A stretch of 17,007 nt of DNA from an uncultured Candidatus Melainabacteria bacterium (lineage in GTDB: Bacteria > Cyanobacteriota > Vampirovibrionia > Gastranaerophilales > Gastranaerophilaceae): the NCBI GenBank assembly GCA_946186335.1, contig CAMHMW010000026.1:1-17007 (forward strand), read 5' to 3'. The translations under genes and the position numbers were made by a program. Below the pieces are notes generated by a model, which saw only the letters and a program-made list of their open reading frames with translations, was not told the origin of the DNA and searched no databases. This document shows, one piece after another, positions 1 to 8,552 of this stretch (positions are counted from its first letter, which is position 1; every line of letters begins with the position of its first letter).

Positions 1-1
1 A

Positions 2-3000
2 CCTGATGATGAAATTGCAAAACTGGGGGCTGATCGTAAGGTTAAGGAATATGATGATTTGACGGGTACCTATGTTACAAAGACTGTTAAATCAAATGTT
101 GACTTTACTTCCTCGGAAGAATTACTGACATTATACGCAATTAAGCATGATTATGCTATCCACAGTAAAGATTTGGATGCTTATAAATCCGTTAAAGATA
201 TTAAATGGGAAGACGGCGGAACATATACAGCAAAACAATTTAGTGAAACGCAATTATACCACGATACCATTCAGTGTGTAACATCAATACTGAATGATTA
301 TGGCGTAAAATCAAGTATTAAATATTTACCGGTCGTACTCCTTCCCGAAGAGGAAGAAGATATAGAATATGCGGATGAAGAAATTGAAGAAGAATTGCCG
401 GATGGTTCAACGGTTTCACAAGATTCTCAGTGTGAATATGATATTGATGCAACCGGAAATATGATGCGTAATTATACCATTAACAGTTCTGTCGGCAGTG
501 ATACTATAATCTTCCACGGTATGAATTTCTCGGATTTTGAAAACAGAGATTATGTTATTGCAGAAGCTGATACAGATTTAATAATTTATTATTCTGATAC
601 AAACTATGTTCGTATTACAAATTATTATGCAGAAGATGCAGAATCTCTGACTCATGTTGATTATGTAAAATTTGACGATGGAACAACAATGAATATAGGT
701 AATTTTGAAGGGAATTTTGACCACTATACTTCAAAATTACTGGAAGCTAATAAAAGTAAATACGGTTCATTTATATTCAATTTAACTAATTCCGTAAAAC
801 TTGGTAAAGGTATGGTTGTATCTGGTGATGCGAATGCCCTGATAGGAGATACCGAATCCAAAGACTACAAGGGACATGCTATGGCACTGGTCGGTTGTCA
901 GGAATCAAGTCTTCTTGGAGGTGAAGAAGAATATAATGAATTATCGGGACATTATCTGAAAGATTTTATGGATTGTGACGGATTTTATGTTGTTGATACC
1001 GGCGGATGGCTATCAGGTGAAGGCGCTCAACTAATTGAATGTGAAATGCTGTACAACTTCTTCACTAACGGTTTCTCTAATCCGACAAAATATCATATTT
1101 ATAATGATAATTTCCGCGGTTATGTACAAACAAACAGCGAAATCAGAAGCTGGGCTGATAACTTGAATCTGACAGGTAATGACAGAAGAAATACCCTTTT
1201 TGGAAATAATGGTAACAACATAATAAAAGGCGGAGCAAGTAGTGATAACTTATATGGTATGGGCGGTAATGACACCCTGTACGGCGGCTCCGGTAATGAC
1301 TGGCTTGCAGGCGGCGCAGGTAATAACGTACTTAACGGCGACAGCGGTAATGATACTTATGTATTCCAAACATCAGATGATGCTAATGCAAGACAGACTG
1401 TAAATCCGGGCAGCGGAAATGACCGCCTGAGATTTGAATCTGATAACGGAGATAGTTTGCTTGTTTCCGATTTAACATATTATAATTCAAACGGAAATTT
1501 GGTTGTAGACTATCAAAATAACCGTAATGTAAGTATCAAAGATTATTTTACAAAAGGCTTATATTCAAGCATTACCAAAATTGATGATACTAAAACAATT
1601 GCCCAGAGAAGAGCAGATAATAAAGATCACGCTTATGACTTTGTTACAACAATAAAACAAAAGGGCATAAATTATAAGTTGGATCAAACTCAGGCAAATT
1701 CTGTAAAAGGTACAAAATATAGAGATATTATTACCACAACAAAATATGATGATACAATTAGTACAGGTAACCTTGGTGACCATATTACAACCGCTTACGG
1801 TAATGATGTTATAAAAGCAGGTACCGGTAACGATACAATAATTGTAGGATACGGTAATAAAAATATATACGGCGGAAAAGGTACAAACAAAATTGTTTAC
1901 AGAGATGGATTCAGCGGATATGATACTATTCATTCCGATTCAGGTAAAGATTACATATACTTAACCTCGAAAACCCGTGATGATTTGTCATATTCCAAAA
2001 AAGGAAAAGACCTTGTTGTTACCTATGATGAAGATACAGGTTCTTCCGTAACAATTACCGATTACTTTGCTAAAAACGGAAAAACATCCGTAAAATATAT
2101 TAAATTGGCAGATGGTGATTATCTGGATCTTGTTAAAGAATATTCATCAGTTGTAAATAGAAACTGTGCAAAAAATAAATCAAGCGGACTTGTCGGCGGA
2201 AGAGGTCACGATACTTTAACCGGCAACAGCAACGACAATGAATTAATCGGCGGTGCAGGTGATGATGTCATAAAAACAGGCAAAGGTGAAAATACTGTTA
2301 CCGGAGGTTTGGGCAGCGATATAATTTATGCACAGGGTTCTGATGATACTATCGTTTACGAATCTTTATATGATGGAAACGACACTATCTATGGCAGCGG
2401 AAGCGGCAGAGTAAATATTGATATGACCGGAAATGATGTGGAATTAAACGGTACATTGGGCTTTGTTGATGGTTATAAAAAGCATCTGAACGGTATTAAA
2501 AACTATGCTTATACTAAGTCAGGCAACGATTTAATTATTGATTATGCAAAAACGGTTGATCAGGAACAAATGAGTACAATCAGAATTGTAGATTACTTTA
2601 AGTCAAATAAAAAATATGTAATTGAAACAGCTGACGATGTTATGAATTTGTCAAAAGCAACTATCTACTTCGAAGGTAAAAGAAACAGCGCCAACAACAT
2701 TACGGGTACAAAACAAAGCGACCTGATATATGGCGGAAAGAAAAATGATACCTTAAAAGGAGCTAATGGCAATGACACCATTTATGGCGGCAAAGGTAAT
2801 GATAATATTACCGGCGGTGCAGGATATAACAAAGTTTTCTATAATGATGGTGACGGAGTTGATACAATAAATCTGACAAATAATGAAAAACTTGATATAG
2901 TTTTGGACGGTTCTTATAATCCTGACAAACTGTCATACAAAATATCAAAGAATGATTTGATAATCAGTCATTCCGGTTCTCAAAAAATCATATTGAAAAA

Positions 3001-3754
3001 TTTTGGTACAACGGATGTTACGGGTTCATCAGGACATGTAAAACTTTATGTCGGTGATCAGTATGTTCAGGATTTGAGATTAGGCAACTACTTACCAAAA
3101 TACAGTTCTTTCTCATCAGGCAAGACATCCTATACCGGTAATTGGCACAGTGAAACTATTGATGCATCCAAATATACAAAATCAGGACTGGCAAATAGTG
3201 ACGGTGTGAAGATTAATGCAAAAGCCGGAAAAGACATCATTATAGGTTCACAATATAATGATACAATCTCGGGCGGAGCAGGTAATGACACCATAACAGG
3301 CGGAAAGGGTACAAATACTCTGAACGGTGAAAACGGCAGCGATACCTACATTTTATTCAAAGGTGTTAAGGGCGAAAAATCTAACATTAAAGATACCGGA
3401 AGCACAGGTTCTGATACCGCTTTAATTTATACCGATAAAGATGATTTGAGAGTATGGTTCAATATTACCAACAAAGGTAAAAGAACTGATGAATTTAACA
3501 TCAAATCTACTGACGGTAATAAAAACTCCGCAACACTTAAAGGTGTTGAAACAATAAAAGCAACTGACGGTTTTGATACTTATAAGTATAATTATGCCGA
3601 TTCTGAACTTTGTCAGGAAGTTGCATCATGGCTGAACACCAGCGGACATAAATACGCAGATGTTGCAACCGCACTGGCAAATGCAACCCAAAATCAGCAA
3701 AACGAATTGCTGGCAATATTTAATCAGGATGATTACTGGACACCTGTTTCATAA
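2..3754 (+). CDS. RTX calcium-binding repeat protein with probable papain-like peptidase remnant, 5' truncated by window edge
   Basis: The frame is open from the first bases of the window, so the TTG at 59 is internal and the true start lies upstream. In all, 1250 codons are visible, ending in TAA. Counting residues from base 2, five glycine/aspartate-rich nonapeptide blocks (GGxGNDTLYGG style) lie near 401-455, 584-635, 732-786, 901-952 and 1074-1121. Between them are beta-rich units of the hemolysin-type calcium-binding-related kind, each with a (D/N)LVVDY or DLIISH core and a following DYF or NF motif. A similar unit lies near 163-231. At 291-299 GHAMALVGC and at 329-335 VVDTGGW resemble the His and Asn/Asp strands of papain-like cysteine peptidases; the Cys would be off-window. 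The end (about 1200-1250, VASWL ... DYW) looks like the C-terminal tail of type I secreted proteins. Inferred role: exported, calcium-folded surface protein or protease. RTX assignment is firm; peptidase is tentative. Confidence 0.9.
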   Translation, partial: PDDEIAKLGADRKVKEYDDLTGTYVTKTVKSNVDFTSSEELLTLYAIKHDYAIHSKDLDAYKSVKDIKWEDGGTYTAKQFSETQLYHDTIQCVTSILNDYGVKSSIKYLPVVLLPEEEEDIEYADEEIEEELPDGSTVSQDSQCEYDIDATGNMMRNYTINSSVGSDTIIFHGMNFSDFENRDYVIAEADTDLIIYYSDTNYVRITNYYAEDAESLTHVDYVKFDDGTTMNIGNFEGNFDHYTSKLLEANKSKYGSFIFNLTNSVKLGKGMVVSGDANALIGDTESKDYKGHAMALVGCQESSLLGGEEEYNELSGHYLKDFMDCDGFYVVDTGGWLSGEGAQLIECEMLYNFFTNGFSNPTKYHIYNDNFRGYVQTNSEIRSWADNLNLTGNDRRNTLFGNNGNNIIKGGASSDNLYGMGGNDTLYGGSGNDWLAGGAGNNVLNGDSGNDTYVFQTSDDANARQTVNPGSGNDRLRFESDNGDSLLVSDLTYYNSNGNLVVDYQNNRNVSIKDYFTKGLYSSITKIDDTKTIAQRRADNKDHAYDFVTTIKQKGINYKLDQTQANSVKGTKYRDIITTTKYDDTISTGNLGDHITTAYGNDVIKAGTGNDTIIVGYGNKNIYGGKGTNKIVYRDGFSGYDTIHSDSGKDYIYLTSKTRDDLSYSKKGKDLVVTYDEDTGSSVTITDYFAKNGKTSVKYIKLADGDYLDLVKEYSSVVNRNCAKNKSSGLVGGRGHDTLTGNSNDNELIGGAGDDVIKTGKGENTVTGGLGSDIIYAQGSDDTIVYESLYDGNDTIYGSGSGRVNIDMTGNDVELNGTLGFVDGYKKHLNGIKNYAYTKSGNDLIIDYAKTVDQEQMSTIRIVDYFKSNKKYVIETADDVMNLSKATIYFEGKRNSANNITGTKQSDLIYGGKKNDTLKGANGNDTIYGGKGNDNITGGAGYNKVFYNDGDGVDTINLTNNEKLDIVLDGSYNPDKLSYKISKNDLIISHSGSQKIILKNFGTTDVTGSSGHVKLYVGDQYVQDLRLGNYLPKYSSFSSGKTSYTGNWHSETIDASKYTKSGLANSDGVKINAKAGKDIIIGSQYNDTISGGAGNDTITGGKGTNTLNGENGSDTYILFKGVKGEKSNIKDTGSTGSDTALIYTDKDDLRVWFNITNKGKRTDEFNIKSTDGNKNSATLKGVETIKATDGFDTYKYNYADSELCQEVASWLNTSGHKYADVATALANATQNQQNELLAIFNQDDYWTPVS
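1202..3364 (+). repeat. Five RTX nonapeptide blocks within the coding region
   Basis: Blocks at about 1202-1366, 1751-1906, 2195-2359, 2702-2857 and 3221-3364 encode tandem GG-x-G-(N/D)-D-x-(L/I)-x repeats, the known beta-roll calcium-binding unit of RTX proteins. They are spaced by roughly 350-500 bases of the hemolysin-related beta domain, giving an alternating block/linker architecture. The blocks diverge at DNA level, so this is old protein-level duplication rather than a recent DNA tandem repeat. Confidence 0.85.
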
Positions 3755-3774
3755 TTAAGCCTGACATACATTTT

Positions 3775-3810
3775 AAAAAGCGGTTCCTCATATTTGAGGA
3801 ATCGCTTTTT
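3775..3810 (+). terminator. Intrinsic terminator after the RTX gene
   Basis: A 16-bp stem (AAAAAGCGGTTCCTCA at 3775-3790 against its complement at 3795-3810, one G-U pair) closes a four-base loop (TATT) and ends in CTTTTT. It starts 20 bases after the RTX stop codon. The A-rich left arm makes it symmetrical, so it could also stop transcription on the other strand. The rest of the gap up to the corA promoter shows nothing recognisable. Confidence 0.9.
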
Positions 3811-3950
3811 ATCAACTAAAAATTGATAATGTAGTTATTATAAAGCAAAATTGATGTGTCAAAAATGTGAATTATGCTCACCTGATATCCTCTATTTCTG
3901 TTTTGGGCAACTTGTATATAATTGTCTGAAAATTTCATAAATTTGTACTA

Positions 3951-3979
3951 TTGAAATTCGGTCATTTGTGTAGTTTAAT
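3951..3979 (+). promoter_or_regulatory. Sigma-70-type promoter for the corA/EamA unit
   Basis: TTGAAA (3951-3956), a 17-base spacer and TTTAAT (3974-3979) each match consensus at five of six positions. The predicted transcription start is near 3986, which gives a leader of about 23 bases carrying AGGAAA before the ATG at 4009. This also excludes the upstream in-frame TTG at 3982 as the start codon, because it would lie before the transcript. Confidence 0.55.
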
Positions 3980-4008
3980 GGTTGTGCAGGCAATTAGGAA
4001 ATCTCATT

Positions 4009-4962
4009 ATGTTGGAAATCACAAAAACACAGGATGACGGAACATTAAAGCTTTTAAACCTCAATGAAGCCGTATCGGGTTCGTGGTTTAACCTTATTAA
4101 CCCCACAAGAGAAGAAATTCAGCAGGTTTCTTTGGTTTTGGGACTTGATGAGAGTTTTCTTAATAACTCCTTAGACGCAGACGAGCTTTCACGTATGGAT
4201 TTTGAAGACGGTAATCTCCTTGTCATTACTAACGTTCCGATTATGGATAACGAAGGGAACTTTGATACTTTGCCGTTAGGTCTTATTTTTACCCCTGAAA
4301 GTATGATTACGGTTTGCTCTCACGAAAACAAGATTATTAATTCGTTTAACATCGATACCGCAAAATTCTTTGATACAAGGCATAAAGCAAATTTCATGTT
4401 AAACATCCTGTATCGTGCATCAAAATTCTATTTGAGATATCTTAATATAATCAATAAACAGACGGAAAGAATTGAAGATTCACTTCGTAAAACAACAAAT
4501 AACAAGGCGCTTTTCCAACTCATGGAAATTCAGAAATCTCTTGTTTATTTCACAACTGCATTGAAAGATAACCAGCTTGTGCTTCAAAAACTTTTGAGAA
4601 TGGTTAATGCACCGTCTTTGCAAAGTATTCTGAAATTTACCGAAGATGATATTGATATGCTCGAGGATGTTATTATTGAAAACAAACAGGCTGCCGAGAT
4701 GGTTGAAATGCACAGAACAATTCTTGAAAGTATGATGGACTGTATGGCATCAATTATCAACAATAATCTTAACCTTGTTATGAAATTTTTGGCAGCAATT
4801 ACGATTATTATGTCAATTCCCACGATGATAGGTAGTTTCTGGGGAATGAATGTTCCTATGCCTTTCGGTGAAAACAGTTTCGGGTTTTTAATCGTTATTA
4901 TGCTTTCAATTGTTGCAACCTGTATAGTTGCGGTGTTCTTCAACCGTAAAGGTATGTTGTAA
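4009..4962 (+). CDS. corA: CorA family divalent metal ion transporter
   Basis: Inner-membrane channel of the CorA superfamily, expected to admit Mg2+ (possibly Co2+ or Ni2+) as a pentamer. The 317-residue protein has a long acidic soluble N-terminal region with predicted helices, then two C-terminal membrane segments (about 256-278 and 290-310). The family signature GMN sits at 279-281 at the end of the first segment. The short tail is basic (FFNRKGML), as in the family. The ATG at 4009 is chosen over the in-frame TTG at 3982 because AGGAAA lies 7-8 bases upstream and the promoter would place transcription start after 3982. A permease gene follows 4 bases downstream, so the two are probably cotranscribed. 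Metal specificity cannot be read from sequence: the residues after GMN (VPMPFGE) differ from the MPEL of typical Mg2+ channels. Confidence 0.9.
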   Translation: MLEITKTQDDGTLKLLNLNEAVSGSWFNLINPTREEIQQVSLVLGLDESFLNNSLDADELSRMDFEDGNLLVITNVPIMDNEGNFDTLPLGLIFTPESMITVCSHENKIINSFNIDTAKFFDTRHKANFMLNILYRASKFYLRYLNIINKQTERIEDSLRKTTNNKALFQLMEIQKSLVYFTTALKDNQLVLQKLLRMVNAPSLQSILKFTEDDIDMLEDVIIENKQAAEMVEMHRTILESMMDCMASIINNNLNLVMKFLAAITIIMSIPTMIGSFWGMNVPMPFGENSFGFLIVIMLSIVATCIVAVFFNRKGML

Positions 4963-4966
4963 TAAA

Positions 4967-5821
4967 ATGTGGGAAACACTTTTAGCCCTTTTTGTGAGGA
5001 TATTTTCAAACCCTGCGGCAAATGTTATTCAGAAAAAACTTTCGGAAAATAACTCCGCAATAGTTATAAACACTTATTCTTATGCGTTTTTAACACTTTT
5101 TTGCCTGTATTTTTTAATCACAAATGACTGGTCTGTTTATGGTTTTTCATACTGGGGGTATGTAGGACTTGCGGGAATACTTTGTACGCTCGGTTCGGTC
5201 TGTCTTATAAAAGCGCTTCAATACGGTGAAATGTCTGTGTTAGGACCAATAAACTCCTACAAATGTATTGTCGGGCTTGTTATAGGATACTTTATGCTCG
5301 GAGAAATTCCAAATATAATGAGTGTTTTGGGGGTTTTGCTTATAATCTTCGGGAGTTGGTTTATTTTTGATACCGTAAAAGAGGGGTTTAGTTTCAGACT
5401 ATTATTGAGAAAGGACATAATTCTAAGATTTTGTGCATTAATTTTCACAGGGTGTGAAGCAGTCGTCTTAAAAAAGATAATTTTGATGTCCTCAGCGTGG
5501 GAATCATTCATCCTTTGGTGTCTGTCGGGGCTTGTATTTTCACTGTTTCTTGCAGGGGGTTTTAAAAAGAAATTTTACACATTATCAAAGGAAGATTTGT
5601 CAGGAACTTTTTTAATTGCGGTATGCCTTGGCTTAATGCAATATTCTACAAATATTGTTTTTAAACATTTGCATGTCGGTTTATCCCTTGCGTTGTTTCA
5701 ATTATCAAGTATAGTGGCGGTTTTGGGCGGTTATTATATGTTCAAAGAGGGGAGTTTGGTGAAAAAATTAACCGGTTCACTGATAATGATTGCCGGAAGT
5801 GCATTGATTTTGATTAGATAA
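4967..5821 (+). CDS. EamA/DMT-superfamily permease
   Basis: Hydrophobic 284-residue protein with about ten membrane helices in two homologous halves, the layout of drug/metabolite transporter (EamA) proteins. Each half ends with the typical pattern of a helix containing a Gly-rich stretch, a short charged loop (GEIPN; KEGSL) and a last helix (about 103-129 and 256-283). The start is the ATG at 4967, 4 bases after the corA stop, giving WETLLALFVRIFSNP as a normal first helix; longer in-frame readings would run back into corA. A modest AAAGG lies upstream inside corA, so translational coupling is likely. The substrate is unknown; relatives export metabolites, amino acids or drugs. No strong terminator follows; transcription may end in the hairpin repeats near 5900. 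Confidence 0.85.
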   Translation: MWETLLALFVRIFSNPAANVIQKKLSENNSAIVINTYSYAFLTLFCLYFLITNDWSVYGFSYWGYVGLAGILCTLGSVCLIKALQYGEMSVLGPINSYKCIVGLVIGYFMLGEIPNIMSVLGVLLIIFGSWFIFDTVKEGFSFRLLLRKDIILRFCALIFTGCEAVVLKKIILMSSAWESFILWCLSGLVFSLFLAGGFKKKFYTLSKEDLSGTFLIAVCLGLMQYSTNIVFKHLHVGLSLALFQLSSIVAVLGGYYMFKEGSLVKKLTGSLIMIAGSALILIR

Positions 5822-5870
5822 ATGTTTCCCCTTAAATTTTTGATAGTTTTGTCGGGTTAAAACCAATAAA

Positions 5871-5964
5871 CGGATAAGTCGATAAGACGATAAGCAAGTA
5901 GGTTGGGTGAAACCCAACTTACATATTGGACTTATCAGACTTACAGACTTAACGAACTTATCCG
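5871..5964 (+). repeat. Composite imperfect palindrome with GATAAG short tandem repeats
   Basis: Three GATAAG units at 5873, 5881 and 5889 recur with an 8-base period. Opposite them, CTTATC/CTTA-type units repeat every 8-9 bases (about 5930-5964). The outer arms CGGATAAG (5871-5878) and CTTATCCG (5957-5964) are exact complements. The hairpin at 5898-5922 sits in the centre. The gap 5822-6065 holds no gene on either strand; this element fills most of it. It could act as a terminator for the corA/EamA unit or be a small non-coding dispersed element. Confidence 0.7.
5898..5922 (+). repeat. GTTGGG hairpin repeat, copy 1
   Basis: An 11-bp stem (GTAGGTTGGGT against ACCCAACTTAC, one G-U pair) closes a GAA loop. 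The same core recurs at 10926-10962 and 15839-15872, where the loop-proximal sequence is GGGC/GCCC. No T-run follows, so it is not a textbook intrinsic terminator. Confidence 0.8.
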
Positions 5965-6014
5965 ACTTTTATAAATTTCCCATATATTTACCTAATCTTT
6001 ATTTTTTGAACTGT

Positions 6015-6044
6015 TTGTAATAGTATATCGTTATAGATTATAGA
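6015..6044 (+). promoter_or_regulatory. Weak promoter candidate for pheT
   Basis: TTGTAA (6015-6020), an 18-base spacer and TATAGA (6039-6044) lie just before the pheT ribosome-binding site GAGGG (6052-6056). Both boxes match at only four or five of six positions. TTGAAC at 6006 is an alternative -35. The predicted transcript would begin almost at the ribosome-binding site, so this is tentative. Confidence 0.3.
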
Positions 6045-6065
6045 AGATTATGAGGGAAAAAATAA

Positions 6066-8549
6066 ATGAAAGTATCACTGAACTGGCTGAATGAATTTGT
6101 TGATTTGTCAAATGTTGAAGCCGAACAGATAGCGCATGAACTCACTATGAGCGGTTTGGAAGTTGAAGCAATAGAAGATGTTAAACCAAGTTTCGATAAT
6201 ATAAAGACAGTAAGAATTGAAAAAATTGATGCACACCCAAATTCGGACAGACTGCATCTTGTAACCGTAAATTTGGGAACGGAGCAAAAAACTGTTGTTT
6301 GCGGTGCGCAAAACATTAAAGAAGGTCAGGTTGTGCCTTATGCAAGTGTCGGTTCAAAAGTTTTGGACAGAAAAACAGGCGAAATGTATACTCTGACTCC
6401 TGCCGTAATTCGTGGGGTTGAATCACAGGGAATGCTTTGTTCGGCTGATGAACTCGGTGTTTCAGAACGCGGTTATCAGGAAGAAGACGGTATTTTGATA
6501 CTGAACAGAATTTTTCCGAATGTGGGTTTGGGAGAAGATGTAAAAGATGTTCTCGGTTTTGAAAAAGATACCGTAATTGATGTTGCCCCAACTGCAAACA
6601 GAGGTGATCAAATGTCTGTTATAGGGGTTGCCAGAGAGTTGAGTGCGTTATTCAATACTCCGCTTAAATTTAACAAAATTGAATGTGTAAATGATTTATC
6701 CACAGACAAATTTAAGGTTGAAATAAAAGACAATGATGTTTGTAAATACTATTCAATTGCAATTCTGAAAAACATAAAGATTAAACCGTCACCGGACTGG
6801 ATGCAAAAAAGACTTGTTGCATCAGGTGTGAGGGCAATAAACAATGTCGTTGATATTACAAACTATGTAATGCTTGAATACGGATGCCCTCTGCACGCTT
6901 TTGATTATGACAAATTGAACGGTTACCTGTGCGTAAGACGTGCGGCTGACGGGGAAAAACTTGTTACCTTAGACGGTGTTGAAAGAACCCTCACAACTGA
7001 CAGCGTACTTATCTCAACAGAAAAAGAGGGAGTCTGCTTGGGCGGTGTATTTGGCGGTGCAAATTCCGAAATTGATGATAATACAACGTCATTAGCATTA
7101 GAAGCGGCATATTTCACCCCTGCAACAAACAGAAAATCAGCACGTTCTGCCGGTTACAGAAGTGAGGCAAGTGCAAGATTTGAACGCGGAATTGATATCG
7201 AGGCGGTAAAACCTGCTCTTATGCGTGCTATGCAGCTTTTGGTTGAATATGCTGATGCGGAAGTTGTCGGAGTAGTTGAGGACGGTAAAAACGAACTTGA
7301 ACCCCTTGAAATAACCTTGCGTTACAACCAGATTAAAAGAATTTTGGGATGTGAAATTTCGTCAGACAGATGTATAAATATTCTTGAAAATTTAGGGTTT
7401 GAAAAACTTGGCGGAAACGATGCGGCGGCTAAATTTAAGGTTCCGAGTTTCAGGGCTTATGATGTAACACGTGAAATAGACCTTATTGAAGAAATCGCAA
7501 GAATTAACGGTTATGACAAAATCGCTCCGTCTTTGCCGAACAAATCTCAAACCCCTGTCATAACTTTGGGTGAAAAGGTTATCAAAAGAGTTCACGAACT
7601 TATGCTCTCGGCAGGGTTAAATGAAATTCAGACAAGTTCTTTAATCGGAAAATCTTTACTTGATAAGTTTAAAATGACTTATGATGAAGAAAATGCAGTA
7701 AGAGTTGAAAATCCGGCAAGTGAAGAATATTCAATGCTTCGTCAGACTTTGGCGGCAAGCGTTCTGAACTGTATGAAATATAACTTTGATAACGGGCAAA
7801 AAGTTTTCCACGCTTATGAAATCGGAAGAACATATATAAAGACCTCAGAAGCGGACGAGAAAAAATCAGGAGTAAAAGAAACTCTTGTATTAGAAGGTGT
7901 TTTGACGGGTGAAATTCAAAATTCTCTCTGGCAAAATTCTCAGAAAACCGATTTTTATACCGTAAAAGGTATTGTAGAAAAATTGTTTGATGATTTGGAA
8001 ATTTCAAGAAGAATAAAATTTGTACCGCTTGAAAAATCTCCGCTTTCGGGAACTCATAATGCTTTTCATCCGTACAGAACGGCTGTTATTATGTTGTTAG
8101 GAAAACAACCTCAGCCTATCGGTTATTTCGGTCAATTGCATCCGACACTTATTGAAAAACTGAAACTAAATCAGGATGCTTTCCTGTTTAAGGTTGATTT
8201 GGATGAAGTTATCGGTGCCGTTAAAGAAAATGTCCCGAGATTTAAACATCTTCCGCAATATCCGGAGGTAAGACGTGATTTGGCATTTATTATAAACGAT
8301 GATGTAAGTTACGACGATATTCAAAAAGTTATAAAAACGGGTGTTAAACAAAATATCTTCAAAGGTTCTGATATATTTGATGTTTATCAGGGCGAACATG
8401 TTGAACAGGGCTTTAAATCGGTTGCTTTCAGAATAAGAATGCAGGATGAAGCCGCAACTTTGACGGATGAAATTATTGAACAGCAAATGACATCCGTACG
8501 TGAAAAATTACAAAAAGCGTATCCGCAGGTGGCTTTCAGGGAGGGGTAA
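6066..8549 (+). CDS. pheT: Phenylalanyl-tRNA synthetase beta subunit
   Basis: Beta chain of the cytoplasmic (alpha-beta)2 enzyme that charges tRNA-Phe; the alpha chain, PheS, carries the active site. At 827 residues it is near full bacterial length with all expected modules: an OB-fold tRNA-binding domain (about 40-150), the B3/B4 domain (about 215-390, including ARFERGID at 370-377) linked to editing of mischarged Tyr-tRNA, B5 (about 410-485, DLIEEIARINGYDKI), the catalytic-like fold (about 495-700) and the C-terminal ferredoxin-fold anticodon-binding domain (about 735-826, YPEVRRDLAF). The ATG at 6066 follows GAGGG with 9-base spacing. pheS is not adjacent: the upstream neighbour is an unrelated permease. 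The downstream gene starts 3 bases after the stop and its ribosome-binding site lies within the pheT end. Confidence 0.97.
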   Translation: MKVSLNWLNEFVDLSNVEAEQIAHELTMSGLEVEAIEDVKPSFDNIKTVRIEKIDAHPNSDRLHLVTVNLGTEQKTVVCGAQNIKEGQVVPYASVGSKVLDRKTGEMYTLTPAVIRGVESQGMLCSADELGVSERGYQEEDGILILNRIFPNVGLGEDVKDVLGFEKDTVIDVAPTANRGDQMSVIGVARELSALFNTPLKFNKIECVNDLSTDKFKVEIKDNDVCKYYSIAILKNIKIKPSPDWMQKRLVASGVRAINNVVDITNYVMLEYGCPLHAFDYDKLNGYLCVRRAADGEKLVTLDGVERTLTTDSVLISTEKEGVCLGGVFGGANSEIDDNTTSLALEAAYFTPATNRKSARSAGYRSEASARFERGIDIEAVKPALMRAMQLLVEYADAEVVGVVEDGKNELEPLEITLRYNQIKRILGCEISSDRCINILENLGFEKLGGNDAAAKFKVPSFRAYDVTREIDLIEEIARINGYDKIAPSLPNKSQTPVITLGEKVIKRVHELMLSAGLNEIQTSSLIGKSLLDKFKMTYDEENAVRVENPASEEYSMLRQTLAASVLNCMKYNFDNGQKVFHAYEIGRTYIKTSEADEKKSGVKETLVLEGVLTGEIQNSLWQNSQKTDFYTVKGIVEKLFDDLEISRRIKFVPLEKSPLSGTHNAFHPYRTAVIMLLGKQPQPIGYFGQLHPTLIEKLKLNQDAFLFKVDLDEVIGAVKENVPRFKHLPQYPEVRRDLAFIINDDVSYDDIQKVIKTGVKQNIFKGSDIFDVYQGEHVEQGFKSVAFRIRMQDEAATLTDEIIEQQMTSVREKLQKAYPQVAFREG

Positions 8550-8552
8550 ATT

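Noticed and set aside
59..61. TTG as start codon of the RTX gene
   Set aside because: The frame is open back to base 2 with ordinary protein-like codons and no ribosome-binding site precedes the TTG, so the gene starts outside the window.
1565..1933. Minus-strand 122-codon frame inside the RTX gene
   Set aside because: It is a mirror of the Asn/Asp/Gly-rich repeat codons, gives an Ile/Cys-rich odd protein and lacks a ribosome-binding site.
1202..3364. Recent DNA tandem duplication
   Set aside because: The repeated glycine/aspartate pattern is at protein level; codons differ between blocks, as in normal RTX genes.
3982..4008. N-terminal extension of CorA from a TTG
   Set aside because: The likely promoter places transcription start near 3986, and the ATG at 4009 has AGGAAA at good spacing.
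4928..4966. N-terminal extension of the EamA permease overlapping corA
   Set aside because: The extension would be polar and cysteine-rich inside the corA coding end; the ATG at 4967 gives a normal first helix and a 4-base gap.
5871..5964. Short CRISPR-like array
   Set aside because: Repeat units are 6-8 bases with no unique spacers and no cas genes are nearby.
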